Positions 8,949 to 18,726 of a stretch of DNA of 64,000 bases are shown here, in pieces. The translations under genes were made by a program, and so were the position numbers. Position 1 is the first letter of the stretch. Each line of letters begins with the position of its first letter. The notes below the pieces were generated by a model. The model was not told where the DNA came from, did not search any database, and saw nothing but the letters and a program-made list of their open reading frames with translations. Source of the stretch: a bacterium (GTDB taxonomy: Bacteria; Zhuqueibacterota; Zhuqueibacteria; Zhuqueibacterales; Geothermadaptataceae); contig JAJRYV010000101.1 in the NCBI GenBank assembly GCA_024275575.1, forward strand, positions 1-64,000, written 5' to 3'.

Positions 8949-11900
8949 ATGAAGACTTCACAGATTTTTCTGTTCTTGCTGTTATATTTTGCAAGCATTG
9001 GATTACAGATCGCACAGTCACAGCCGGCTGCCATCTCACCATTCGGGATTCATGGCGAAAACCGGTACGTCTTTGATAATGCTTTAATGGACGCCGGGAT
9101 AAAAACCGTTCGCTATTCCGGCCCGCTGCCGGTTTGGGATTGGATAGAGCAAGCGCCGGGCGTTTATACCTGGAATCCATTGGATTCACTGGTAAACAAA
9201 ACTTTCGATTCCAATATCAGGATAATACTCACGGTAAGATCGTTCAACCGGTGGGATCAAGGAGTTACGGGGCCGCCTGCAGGGTCGCAGCTTTTTCCAA
9301 AGAACATTGAAGCCTACAAGCAGTTTCTCACAGCAATGGTCGAGCGCTATGACGGCGACGGCATCGAAGATGCAGCCGGTTCGCCGGTTGTGGAATACTT
9401 CCAGATTGAAAACGAAGTCGACGGAAATTTCTGGGACGATACGCCTGAAAAATACGGCGAATTGCTCAAGATCGCCTATGAAACCGTGAAGGCGGCCAAT
9501 CCGAACGCAAAGGTCATCATTGCCGGCGTGTCGATTGCCCGGGGTTTTTTCGATTATTACGTGCCGGTTTTCGATTATCTCTCCGCAAACGCAGACTCCG
9601 TGGGGTTGTCCTGCTTTGACATCTTCGACCTGCATTGGTATGGCGCCGCTGACGAGTACAACGAACTCGGCGGTTATTCCTTTGCCGGATTTCTGGCTTC
9701 GGTGCGGAATGAACTGGCGAGCCGGGGATGGGATAGAGATATACCCATCTGGGTTTCGGAGACAGCCACATATGGCGGGAAAGACGTCGTTAATAAAAAA
9801 GGTGAGTTACTGCCGCAGCAAGACGAGAGAGTGCAGGCAGGCAATTTAATCCACCGCTATGTATCCTACATTGCAAACGGTGCCGAAGCAGTCATGTGGT
9901 ATAAAATGATGGAAACTCACCACACAGGGGAAATGGGCGTCTCCAACGATTACTTCGAAAACACAGGACTTATTAACAATCCGCTGAACTCTGACAGTTT
10001 GTCCCATAAAAAACTCGCCTATTACACTTTCAAATTCCTGATAGACAAACTGGAGGGAGCGGATTGGGCTGCTATCCAAACTATCCGGGAAGCGGACAAT
10101 TTTCATGTCTACAAATTCACTAAAGTCGAAACCAGCGAGCCGGTTTACGTCGCCTGGTGGGACTGGTTCGACGAGCCGGGCTATTCCGGGGGCGAAACAA
10201 AAGACGTTACGTTACAAGTTGGAAGCCTGGATTCCGTCAGAGTTACCCAGGCCGTGCCCGACGCCGAAAGTGGCGCTGATTTGAATAAGAATGACTATCC
10301 GGCTTTCTTTGCATCGGCAACACTACCTGTAATAAACGGAACGGTGACAATCTCTCTGGGTGAGACCCCGGTTTTCGTGGAAGCTGAATCCTTGCCGACG
10401 ATCACAGAGCTGCCGTTTGAATCGTCCCGCTTCGGAATTTTTGGCGCCTATGCTCTGGAATACCGTTGGTTCATGCGTCAGATGGGATTTATTGATTCGG
10501 ATTACTGGAATTGGGTGGATGGACATTTTGTAAACCTGGGAACACATTGGACACGTTCCAACACGCAGTTGATATGGGCATTGATCGATCCCGACCTGGA
10601 TGGAAATTATGTCTGGAACATTATCACCAATCCCGACGGGGTCATTACAAATGTTTATGACAGTCCGGCCGGGGTGAACTGGCTCGGCAGTATTCATCTC
10701 GGTTTGGAGCCGGATGGTTCTTTCAGAAATCCGCTGGATCATCCCACGGAATGGCAAAATTTTATCATGGCTGCCGTTGACCGCTACAATGGCGATGGCA
10801 ATAATGACCTGAACGAATCTGTTCACGTCAAATACTGGCAATTCGGCAATGAAATCTTCCAATTAAAAGAGGCAAATTTGACGCCCGACGATTATGCGGA
10901 AATCGTGGCCTTATCAGAGTCGGCAATCCACGCCGTCGATCCCGAAGCGAAAATCTGCCTCGTCGCCCCCACGAATGCAGATGCTGTCGATCCTTTTTTG
11001 CAATTGACCATTCAAGCGCTTGCCGACCGGGGCGTCCCTCTTGATGTGATCGACATCCATCATTGGGATACGGCCGGCAATTACAAAATGAAGGCGCTTC
11101 CGGCTTATCGCCAACTTTTGGATAGCCTGAGTTACAAGAACGTGGAAATCTGGAGCGCTGAGAACGGCACCTATTGCTACCAACCTGCCGGGGCGCCGTT
11201 TCAAACAAAAGCCGAACAGGCCGCCAGTCTGGTGAAACGCTATTTATGGAACTTTGCCAACGGCCTGGACAAGCTGTTCTGGAACAACCTGATGGAGTGG
11301 CATGGTTTTGCCGGTTTTGATGGCTCCATATTCAACTCCATGGGCCTGATCGGCGACGGCGCCTATAATGGCGAGCCACCTGCGGAATTCAACCACATCC
11401 GCAAGAGTTATTACAGCTATAAAAAACTGGCTGAAAACATCGATGCACACAAAGCGGAGTTTGTCGGCGAAAGCAATTTCCATGACGAAGCGAACGGCAA
11501 CTCCGGCTATATTTACCGGGATCTGGCAACGGGCGCCCTTCTGCAGTTTATCTGGACAGAAACCGACAAGCTGGTCTATTCATTTTCCATAACCACCTCC
11601 CACGAATGGACCAACCTCATCCCCATCGACGAGGCGGGGGGATTTGCCAGTCGAATCCTGTCGCCCGGCAATCATGCCATCACCATAAAAGCGGGCGAGG
11701 TATTTTTATTGAAGGAGGCGAGCATCACTTCGGTTGGAGATGAGAATGGTTCGCCGGCTGCCAACGAGTTTGTTTTAAAACAAAATTACCCCAATCCATT
11801 CAATCCACAGACGACCATCGAATATCAACTTCCACAGCCCGGGCATGTGGCGCTGCACATTCTTAATGTTCAGGGACAGGAAGTGCGCATGGTGGTGGAT

Positions 11901-12041
11901 GAGAACCAACCGGCAGGGAGTTATTCGGTGGTTTGGGATGGAAAAGATAACTTCGGCAAAGAAGCGGCAGGCGGCATTTACTTTTTGCAGATGAGAATGA
12001 AAGAGTTTGTGCAAACCAAGAAGCTTTTGTTTTTGAAATAG
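8949..12041 (+). CDS. Secreted protein with two glycosidase-like barrels and C-terminal sorting-type tail
   Basis: This 1030-residue protein has a signal peptide (residues 1-25, ending in AQSQ) and two successive TIM-barrel domains that resemble family GH39/clan GH-A glycosidases. Domain 1 spans about 28-480 and carries IENEVD with E156 as likely acid/base and VSETATYG with E271 as likely nucleophile. Domain 2 spans about 485-925 with FGNEIF (E635) and SAENGTYC (E738). The tail from about 935 has NYPNPFNPQ and GGIYFLQM. Both domains keep both glutamates, so both may be active. A broken second copy of this gene lies 8 kb downstream at 17277. The gene clusters with a polysaccharide lyase and a TonB receptor, which suggests glycan breakdown. 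The exact linkage is unknown. Confidence 0.75.
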   Translation: MKTSQIFLFLLLYFASIGLQIAQSQPAAISPFGIHGENRYVFDNALMDAGIKTVRYSGPLPVWDWIEQAPGVYTWNPLDSLVNKTFDSNIRIILTVRSFNRWDQGVTGPPAGSQLFPKNIEAYKQFLTAMVERYDGDGIEDAAGSPVVEYFQIENEVDGNFWDDTPEKYGELLKIAYETVKAANPNAKVIIAGVSIARGFFDYYVPVFDYLSANADSVGLSCFDIFDLHWYGAADEYNELGGYSFAGFLASVRNELASRGWDRDIPIWVSETATYGGKDVVNKKGELLPQQDERVQAGNLIHRYVSYIANGAEAVMWYKMMETHHTGEMGVSNDYFENTGLINNPLNSDSLSHKKLAYYTFKFLIDKLEGADWAAIQTIREADNFHVYKFTKVETSEPVYVAWWDWFDEPGYSGGETKDVTLQVGSLDSVRVTQAVPDAESGADLNKNDYPAFFASATLPVINGTVTISLGETPVFVEAESLPTITELPFESSRFGIFGAYALEYRWFMRQMGFIDSDYWNWVDGHFVNLGTHWTRSNTQLIWALIDPDLDGNYVWNIITNPDGVITNVYDSPAGVNWLGSIHLGLEPDGSFRNPLDHPTEWQNFIMAAVDRYNGDGNNDLNESVHVKYWQFGNEIFQLKEANLTPDDYAEIVALSESAIHAVDPEAKICLVAPTNADAVDPFLQLTIQALADRGVPLDVIDIHHWDTAGNYKMKALPAYRQLLDSLSYKNVEIWSAENGTYCYQPAGAPFQTKAEQAASLVKRYLWNFANGLDKLFWNNLMEWHGFAGFDGSIFNSMGLIGDGAYNGEPPAEFNHIRKSYYSYKKLAENIDAHKAEFVGESNFHDEANGNSGYIYRDLATGALLQFIWTETDKLVYSFSITTSHEWTNLIPIDEAGGFASRILSPGNHAITIKAGEVFLLKEASITSVGDENGSPAANEFVLKQNYPNPFNPQTTIEYQLPQPGHVALHILNVQGQEVRMVVDENQPAGSYSVVWDGKDNFGKEAAGGIYFLQMRMKEFVQTKKLLFLK

Positions 12042-12080
12042 CGAAACCTGACTGATGAATTTAATATGGAGAAATGAAAA

Positions 12081-14504
12081 ATGAAACTGCAATTGTTAAC
12101 TGCAATTTTTCTTGTTCAGTTTTTGTTCGGCTCTTGTCTTTCGGCACAATCCGTCGAAATTGTGCGCGATAAATACTGGGTGCCGCACATCATTGGCGAC
12201 ACGCCGCGGGAATGCGGCTATGGCCTGGGGCGTGCGATGAGTGAGGATCACCCTAAATCAACCATCGACAATGTCCTGATGCTGCGCGGCAGAATGGCCG
12301 AGGCTTATGGCGCTTCATTTTTCAGCGATGATGTGCGCGTGCGGGCGTCGAGAATCGCAAAGACCGGCGCCGAAGCATTTGCCGGGTTGCCCTCGCAGGT
12401 GGCGGATTATTATTCCGGTTTCGCGTTAGGCGTCAACGATTATTTTCAGGAACACCCAGAAAAGCTGCCGGCGGAGGTGCAGGCGCTCGATTTTCTGCCG
12501 CTCACCGGTGCGGATTTTTACAGCTTGTACAGCCTGTACACTTTTAATACGCAATGGTTTGAATTCAGCCGGGACGCCGGCGCATTGTTAGACGGCAATG
12601 CGCAAAACATGGCGCAGCAGCCCGCGCGGCCGGAGAATTCCAACCAGTGGGCGATTGCGCCGCCGAATACCGCGGACGGCGCCACTTACGTGCTCATCGA
12701 CCCGCATCTCCCTTTTGACGGTTTGCCGGCGAGCTACGAAGCGCACCTGATTTCCCGCGACAGCGAACTCGATTTCGAAGGCCGTTTTGCCGTCGGTTCG
12801 CCCTACACGGTTTCCGGCCATAATCGCTTCGTCGCTTTCAGCGGCACTTCCAACACCCCCGATTTTGCCGACGCCTATGTGGTTTTGTTGGATCCGAACG
12901 ATCCGAATGCCTACCTGTTAGACGGCCAGTCGAAGCCGTTCACAACCTGGAAAGAGACCTTTTCTATCGCTGCTCAGCCGGATTCGACGATCACGTTCAA
13001 GGCCTCGCAGGATCACGGTGTGGTGGTGAAAAGGCTGGCAAACGGCCAGGTGCTCATGGCCAGGCTGGAAGTGCTGGAGGCCGAGCCGGCGGGCTTGCAA
13101 ACGTTCCGCATGATGACCGCCAGATCGGTCGACGACATGCAGGCGGCGCTGCGCTTGCATCAATTCCACAAAGGCAATTCTGTGGTCGCCGATGCGCAGG
13201 GCAATATCGCTTTCACCTACCGGGCGAGATCGCATTATCGCGCTAACCCCGCAGCGGCGCGCGGCGCGGCGCTGGACGGCTCGACCTCGGCAACACTGTG
13301 GGGAGAGCTGATTCCATTTGACGTCTTGCCGGGCGTGACCAATCCGGCTTCCCACTGGCTGCAGAACTGCAACGACGCGCCGTGGTATGTCACCGACCAG
13401 GTCGATTATGGCCGCGCCGACGTGGCGGCCGAGCTGTACGCGGGTGATTCTTTCGGCGTGCGCGGCAAGCGCGCGACCGAGCTGATCAAAGCCGGGCTGG
13501 CAACAATCGATATGGGCTACGCCAAAGCAATAGCGCTGGACCACAAGATCGTCGCCTGGGATTCGGTGCGCAGCGTGCTGCAAACCGCACTGCAGGAGTC
13601 GGCGAACGACGGCTACGACAGACAACAGGAAGCCGAGGCGCATGCCGCTCTTCTGTTCAACTGGGATGCCCGCGCCACCACCGATTCCAAAGCCATGTCG
13701 CTGTTTGTGGAGTGGTTTCTTTTGCTGGAAGATCAGATGAAGCTTTTGAACCCGGCAGCGATCGGTTCCGGCAAGCGGCGCACCATGGTCGAAGAGTTGG
13801 TGCATGCGGCTGATCTGATGCAAAGCTATCACGGCAGTGACCGCGTGCCGTGGGGACAGATTCACGGTCTCGAACGCAACGGCGTATGGTACCCGGTTTC
13901 CGGCGGCAGAAACAGCGAAATCGGCACAGCGCGTTTGGGGGTGTGGAAAAAACGCGACAGCCAAAACCGGTTTACTGTTCAGGCCGGCAACAATTTCATG
14001 ATGGTCATCCGCCTCAAAGCCGGTGAGTCGCCGCAGGCCTGGACCATGAAGCCATACGGGCAATCCGCCGATCCGGCCTCGCCGCACTACGCAGATTTGA
14101 CCGAGCTTTTCTCCGCCAACAGCCTGCGCAAAACGTTTTACGATGAAGCTGATTTTCGCGCGAATACGGTAAAAACAGAGACTTTTGTCGTGACCTCCGT
14201 GACGGACAATTCGGAAAATGAAAACCCGGCCATTCCAAAAACAGTGCAGTTGGCAGCTTATCCGAATCCATTTAATCCAAGCACAAAAATTCAGTTTGAA
14301 TTGCCCCGGAACAGCGAAGTTCAATTGGTGGTGTTCGACGTAATCGGCAGGTTAGTTGATGAGCTGGCAGCAGGAAAAATGTCGGCTGGCCGGCATTCAT
14401 TGACCTGGCAGCCGGAGAGATCACTGTCTTCCGGCGCTTATTTTCTGAGATTGAATTTGAAAGGGAGTCGCGTGGTGATGAAGAAGGTTTTGTTTTTGAA
14501 ATAA
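12081..14504 (+). CDS. Secreted penicillin-acylase-family Ntn hydrolase with sorting-type tail
   Basis: This is a predicted periplasmic or secreted amidase of the penicillin/acyl-homoserine-lactone acylase family (peptidase family S45). The 807-residue precursor has a signal peptide (residues 1-23). Its alpha part, about 24-186, contains RDKYWVPHI. A processing site follows, where S187 of NSNQWAI would become the N-terminal nucleophile of the beta part. DPHLPF and SGHNRFVAF fit the family's oxyanion and substrate-cleft strands. The final 85 residues form the same tail type as the neighbours (AYPNPFNPS, GAYFLRL). Known relatives deacylate beta-lactams, acyl-homoserine lactones or acylated sugars. 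In this glycan-oriented cluster an N-acyl sugar or lipopeptide is possible, but the substrate cannot be read from the sequence. Confidence 0.8.
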   Translation: MKLQLLTAIFLVQFLFGSCLSAQSVEIVRDKYWVPHIIGDTPRECGYGLGRAMSEDHPKSTIDNVLMLRGRMAEAYGASFFSDDVRVRASRIAKTGAEAFAGLPSQVADYYSGFALGVNDYFQEHPEKLPAEVQALDFLPLTGADFYSLYSLYTFNTQWFEFSRDAGALLDGNAQNMAQQPARPENSNQWAIAPPNTADGATYVLIDPHLPFDGLPASYEAHLISRDSELDFEGRFAVGSPYTVSGHNRFVAFSGTSNTPDFADAYVVLLDPNDPNAYLLDGQSKPFTTWKETFSIAAQPDSTITFKASQDHGVVVKRLANGQVLMARLEVLEAEPAGLQTFRMMTARSVDDMQAALRLHQFHKGNSVVADAQGNIAFTYRARSHYRANPAAARGAALDGSTSATLWGELIPFDVLPGVTNPASHWLQNCNDAPWYVTDQVDYGRADVAAELYAGDSFGVRGKRATELIKAGLATIDMGYAKAIALDHKIVAWDSVRSVLQTALQESANDGYDRQQEAEAHAALLFNWDARATTDSKAMSLFVEWFLLLEDQMKLLNPAAIGSGKRRTMVEELVHAADLMQSYHGSDRVPWGQIHGLERNGVWYPVSGGRNSEIGTARLGVWKKRDSQNRFTVQAGNNFMMVIRLKAGESPQAWTMKPYGQSADPASPHYADLTELFSANSLRKTFYDEADFRANTVKTETFVVTSVTDNSENENPAIPKTVQLAAYPNPFNPSTKIQFELPRNSEVQLVVFDVIGRLVDELAAGKMSAGRHSLTWQPERSLSSGAYFLRLNLKGSRVVMKKVLFLK

Positions 14505-14681
14505 AGTACCCTGAGCCCTTTGTCTTCTGGTTATCCAGTTAACAGCAAATAATTCAAATACCCCGTCGTTTACGGTGGGGTAGGCGCTGGATACCCAGTC
14601 ATTTATCTTGATACTTTGCGCTTTCGACTGTACATTATAACCAACAAATGCGATAGTGTCATATATAAAGGACAAGTAACC

Positions 14682-16022
14682 ATGATCGAGATACTAAAAG
14701 AGCAAAACCCGCATTGGGATAATCGTATGGAATTAATGGAGTTAATGCCGCGTTATACTTATCTCGAAAAACTAAAGCTGCTCTTGAACCGCCGCGAGAT
14801 GCTGGTGATAACCGGTATCAGACGGGCCGGGAAAAGCGCTCTGCTCAAGCTGTTGATCGGGGAGTTGCTCGATGCTGGAATCCGCAAGGAGAATCTTTTT
14901 TATCTGAATTTGGAGGATTACCGTCTCGGGACAGAAAAGGATATCGGGCTGCTCGACAAAGCATGGGCTCTTTACCAGGAAAAGGTGCAGCCCACCGGCC
15001 CCATTTACGCCATGTTCGACGAAATTCAGGAGGTCGAGTTTTTCGAAAAGTGGGTGCGAACGAACTATGATTTGCATCCGAATGTCAAATTTATCATCAC
15101 TGGTTCTTCATCAACTTTGACTTCCGGTGAAATAGCCACCTTGCTGACCGGGCGCCAGCTCACGGTGGAAGTTTTCCCCTTTTCCTTTCCGGAATATGTT
15201 CAATTTCACAATGAGAAACTGTCTGAAAAATTGGTTAACCAGACCGCCGAAAAATTGAATCTATCGAAAATATCCGGACAGGCGGAGGTTTTTCTCGATG
15301 ACTATTTGAAATTGGGAGGGTTTCCTGAAGTGGTTAAACACGCCGACCACTCGTCAAACATTATGTTGCTGCAGCAGTATCTGGGTGATATTCTGCTCAA
15401 AGATATCAGCCGGCGCTACAACATACGAAAAATTCAGGCATTGCAACGATTTGCTGCCTATTTGATCTCCAATATCGCCAATGAAATCAACATAAAGCGC
15501 AGTGCTGCACTGCTGGGAATCAATCGATCAACGGTAATAGATTTGATGAGCTATTTGCGTGAAGTCTATCTGGTGCAGACAACGTCCTGTTTTTCTTTCT
15601 CTTTAAATGAACGATTGAATACGACCAAACCCAAAAAAGTGTATTGCATTGACAATGGATTCTTTACCGCCGTGAAACAGATGCAAACCTTTGATCTGGG
15701 CAAACGCGCAGAGAACCTGGTTCATCAACAAATAAAATTTCACTGGCAGGAAGAGGTTTTTTATTGGAAAGGCAAAGTGGAAATCGATTTCACGCTGGGA
15801 AATGGATTTCCGATTAATGTCACAATGGATGATGCCTTACCGGAACGAGAAACAACAGGTTTGTTCTATTACCTGAGCCAATTCAACCTGCGCAAAGGGC
15901 TGCTGGTGTCTTGGAACAGGTTCGATACCATTGAAGAGAACGGTCGAAAAATCACGGTTATTCCGCTGTGGATATTTTTGACAAAATCGAAGGATGAAAT
16001 TGAAAAACTGGCAGGAGAATGA
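14682..16022 (+). CDS. AAA ATPase with DUF4143-type C-terminus
   Basis: This cytoplasmic 446-residue protein belongs to the ATP-binding / DUF4143 family, widespread in free-living bacteria but of unknown role. Walker A is GIRRAGKSALL and Walker B is YAMFDEIQ. A sensor-like ITGSSSTL follows, and the C-terminal part from about 270 has a helix-turn-helix-like AALLGINRSTV stretch and an ending typical of DUF4143, possibly nuclease-like (EVFYWKGKVEIDFT). The ATG at 14682 is chosen because AAAGGA lies 9 bases upstream. It is the only gene in this stretch without a signal peptide. A fragment of a secreted-protein tail follows it, so it probably entered the cluster later. Confidence 0.8.
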   Translation: MIEILKEQNPHWDNRMELMELMPRYTYLEKLKLLLNRREMLVITGIRRAGKSALLKLLIGELLDAGIRKENLFYLNLEDYRLGTEKDIGLLDKAWALYQEKVQPTGPIYAMFDEIQEVEFFEKWVRTNYDLHPNVKFIITGSSSTLTSGEIATLLTGRQLTVEVFPFSFPEYVQFHNEKLSEKLVNQTAEKLNLSKISGQAEVFLDDYLKLGGFPEVVKHADHSSNIMLLQQYLGDILLKDISRRYNIRKIQALQRFAAYLISNIANEINIKRSAALLGINRSTVIDLMSYLREVYLVQTTSCFSFSLNERLNTTKPKKVYCIDNGFFTAVKQMQTFDLGKRAENLVHQQIKFHWQEEVFYWKGKVEIDFTLGNGFPINVTMDDALPERETTGLFYYLSQFNLRKGLLVSWNRFDTIEENGRKITVIPLWIFLTKSKDEIEKLAGE

Positions 16023-16030
16023 GAGGCAAT

Positions 16031-16081
16031 CACAAATGCCGGTTTTCGTCAACTACGCGCAAGGTTTTATTTTTGAAATAA
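16031..16081 (+). pseudogene. Remnant of a sorting-type C-terminal tail
   Basis: Read in one frame, the bases just before 16081 encode RKVLFLK and a stop, the same ending as the complete secreted proteins at 14504 (KKVLFLK) and 17264 (HKVLFLK). No start or signal peptide precedes it. The fragment sits immediately after the ATPase gene and before the lyase gene. It looks like the 3' end of a lost or disrupted secreted-enzyme gene. Confidence 0.5.
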
Positions 16082-16124
16082 ACGATTGACAGCCGCCAAA
16101 ACGAGACATGACAGGAAAAACGAC

Positions 16125-17264
16125 ATGATCAAAAAAAATACGCTGCAAATTTTTGTCTTCGCAATGGCCTGCGTTGGTGCATTCACTAACATGCGGGCGC
16201 AAACGCAACCGTTCTCAGAGAGCTTCGATCAGTGGCCGTTCGATCCGGCCTGGGCCTTCAACATACGGAATACTACGCAGAACATTTACAACAATCGAAA
16301 TGCCCGCCTGGTTGCGTCACCGACACGCTTGGGTTCCGGCGCCATCCGGCTGACCGTATTTCCCGGAGATACGGCGTCGAAGAGAAACCGCGCTGAAATC
16401 AACCTGTTCCATAACGACTTGCCGGGAACGGAACTCTGGTACGGCTGGAGTTTCATGGTTCCGGAAGACTACGCCGAACGCCCCGACAACCAGTTGTTTC
16501 AGATCATGGGGCAATTCCACGATGCTCCCGACACTTCGAAAGGTGAAACCTGGGAAAACTATCCCGGCAATGCACCGATGGTCAGCATGAATTATGGGAC
16601 AGACAACGGCCAGAGCGGCATTCAGCTCAATTACGGGGTGAATCGAACCATTGACGGGGTCGTTTATTCCCGCAAGCCGGTGAGCTCAGCCCTCATTGAA
16701 AAAGGCCGGTGGGTCGATCTGATTTTTCACATCAAGTGGGCCGAAGACACGACGGGTTTTGTGGCTGTGTGGAAAGATGGCCTGCCCATCACACCTTTTA
16801 ACGGCACTGATTACAAATATTATGGCCCGAATATGTACAATGCCGTGCCGGCTTTTCTGAAATTGGGACTTTATCGAAATTGGGGCTTCGATACGGTGAA
16901 CAGCGTACTCTACGACGAAGTGCGCATCGGTAACAACCATGCCGAAGTGGCGCTGCCGCCAACAACTTCGGTCGGCTTCGAAGCCCGGGTGTCAACTAGC
17001 CCTTGTCTGATGCAAACCTGGCCAAATCCGTTCAATCTATCGTTAGCAATCAGCTATCAGCTTCCAGGCTTCAGCGAGATTGAATTGGCGGTTTACGATA
17101 TTCGTGGCCGGCGTATCGAAATTTTGCAGCAGGGAAAATTCGCGGCGGGCGTGCATGAAGCGCACTGGCAGCCGGGCGCATCCGTGCCGTCGGGGACTTA
17201 TTTTCTGCGGCTGCAGGCCGGTGCAAAACTCGTCAAAACACATAAGGTCTTGTTTCTGAAATAA
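16125..17264 (+). CDS. Secreted polysaccharide lyase with sorting-type tail
   Basis: This 379-residue secreted protein resembles the polysaccharide lyase family with the heparin-lyase-I / glucuronan-lyase jelly-roll fold (Pfam Polysacc_lyase type). The start at 16125 gives a clean signal peptide ending in MRAQ and has AGGAAAA upstream, whereas the further-upstream ATG at 16086 would not. The lyase domain spans about 28-285, with conserved-looking RNRAEINL, WYGWSFMVP, LFQIMGQFH and a late VLYDEVRIGNN strand. The tail from about 300 has WPNPFN and GTYFLRL. Enzymes of this fold cleave uronic-acid polymers by beta-elimination, but the actual polymer is unknown. It neighbours glycosidase-like genes and a TonB receptor. 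Confidence 0.75.
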   Translation: MIKKNTLQIFVFAMACVGAFTNMRAQTQPFSESFDQWPFDPAWAFNIRNTTQNIYNNRNARLVASPTRLGSGAIRLTVFPGDTASKRNRAEINLFHNDLPGTELWYGWSFMVPEDYAERPDNQLFQIMGQFHDAPDTSKGETWENYPGNAPMVSMNYGTDNGQSGIQLNYGVNRTIDGVVYSRKPVSSALIEKGRWVDLIFHIKWAEDTTGFVAVWKDGLPITPFNGTDYKYYGPNMYNAVPAFLKLGLYRNWGFDTVNSVLYDEVRIGNNHAEVALPPTTSVGFEARVSTSPCLMQTWPNPFNLSLAISYQLPGFSEIELAVYDIRGRRIEILQQGKFAAGVHEAHWQPGASVPSGTYFLRLQAGAKLVKTHKVLFLK

Positions 17265-17276
17265 GGAATTCGGAAG

Positions 17277-18252
17277 ATGAAAACGTCAAATTTTTTTTGT
17301 TCTTGTTGTTATATTTTGCAAGCATTGGATTACAGATTGCACAGTCGCAGCCGGCTGCCATCTCACCATTCGGGATTCATGGCGAAAACCGGTACGTCTT
17401 TGATAATGCTTTAATGGGCGCCGGGATAAAAACCGTTCGCTATTCCGGTCCGCTGCCGGTATGGGACGTGATCGAACGCGTGCAGGGCGTTTATAACTGG
17501 AGTTAATTGGATATGCTGGTAAGTAAAACTTTTCATTCCAATATCAGGATAATGCTCACGGTAAGATCGTTCAACCGGTGGGATCAAGGAGTTACGGGGC
17601 CGTCCGTGGGGTCGCAGCTTTTTCCAAAGAACATTGAAGCGTACAAGCAGTTTCTCACAGCAATGGTCGAGCGCTATGACGGCGACGGCGTCGAAGATGC
17701 AGCCGGTTCGCCGGTTGTGCAATACTTCCAGATTGAAAACGAAGTCGACGGAAATTTCTGGGACGATACGCCGGAAAAATACGGTGAATTGCTCAAGATC
17801 GCCTATAAAACCGTGAAGGCGGCCAATCCGAACGCAAAGGTTATCATTGCCGGCGTCTCTATTGCCCGGGGTTTTTTCGATCATTATGTGCCGGTTTTCG
17901 ATTACCTCTCTGCAAACGCAGACTCCGCGGGGTTGTCCTGCTTTGACGTCTTCGACCTGCACTGGTATGGCGCCGTTGACGAATACAGCGAGCTCAGCGG
18001 TTATTCATTCACAGGATTTCTGGCATCGGTGCGGAGTGAGCTGGCGAACCGGGGGTGGGATAGTGATATGCCCATCTGGGTTTCGGAGACAGCCACTTAT
18101 GGCGGGAAAGACGTCGTCAATCAGTGGCGTGGAATGCGAAAGACGGTTTTGGAAAAGAAGCAGCAGGCGGAATTTATTTTTTGCGGATGAAGGCCACGGA
18201 GTTTGTGCAGATAAAGAAGTTTTTGTTTTTGAAAACTGAAAAGCCCTCTTGA
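17277..18252 (+). pseudogene. Decayed copy of the glycosidase-like gene at 8949
   Basis: This stretch is a near-copy of the first part of the gene at 8949. It is broken in three ways. One base is missing in the signal-peptide codons soon after the ATG at 17277, shifting the frame. A TAA at 17504-17506 replaces the proline codon of the intact copy (tgg aat cca becomes tgg agt taa). A deletion of about 2 kb near 18121 then joins domain 1, just after KDVVN, to the C-terminal tail in another frame. The tail reads on as VAWNAKDGFGKEAAGG to a TGA at 18252. The catalytic-site words IENEVD and VSETATYG remain. A short expressed fragment is possible but unlikely to be functional. Confidence 0.88.
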
Positions 18253-18720
18253 GCTATAGCGAAGGTAATTTTCGAGCAGCGCCGGGCGGCATGGATGTGA
18301 CGCTTTCCATGTTTCCGTGGAACCGGGTATTATGGCTTGTCGATACCCGACACAACTCATTTTTGTGCTTCTTGTAACAATATTTCTTGCGAAAGTCTAT
18401 TAGAATTTTTATTATAGGTTATAAATAGGTCGAAACTCTTCGCAAAAAATAATCATAAAGCATACGGCAACGCTGCGATTTCATACTCGATAACCGGGTT
18501 AAAATTGATGGTTTTGCAATAGTCGGCGCCTGTTTATTATTAATCTGAAAAGAGAGGAGAGAGTATGGAAATTCGATGGTTTGTACTTTTATTGGTGGAT
18601 ACATGACAGCAACATAGTCTGAATGTCCAGTTGTTTTTCTTAAATGAACATGGTCAATAATAAAAAGGCCGGTTCATTAATTTTGCGTGTTAATCATTTA
18701 CTGCTATTAAAGCCGGAGGA
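18253..18720. other. Intergenic region before the TonB receptor
   Basis: This 468-base AT-rich gap holds no convincing gene on either strand. A TAATTTTG at 18678-18685 matches the TAnnTTTG -7 element known from Bacteroidota promoters, but no -33 TTTG is seen at the right spacing. A GGAGGA Shine-Dalgarno ends the region. Confidence 0.35.
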
Positions 18721-18726
18721 ATGAGG

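Noticed and set aside
12918-14324. Long open frame (468 residues) on the minus strand
   Set aside because: It lies wholly antisense to the penicillin-acylase-type gene, has no family resemblance, and results from the codon usage of the real gene.
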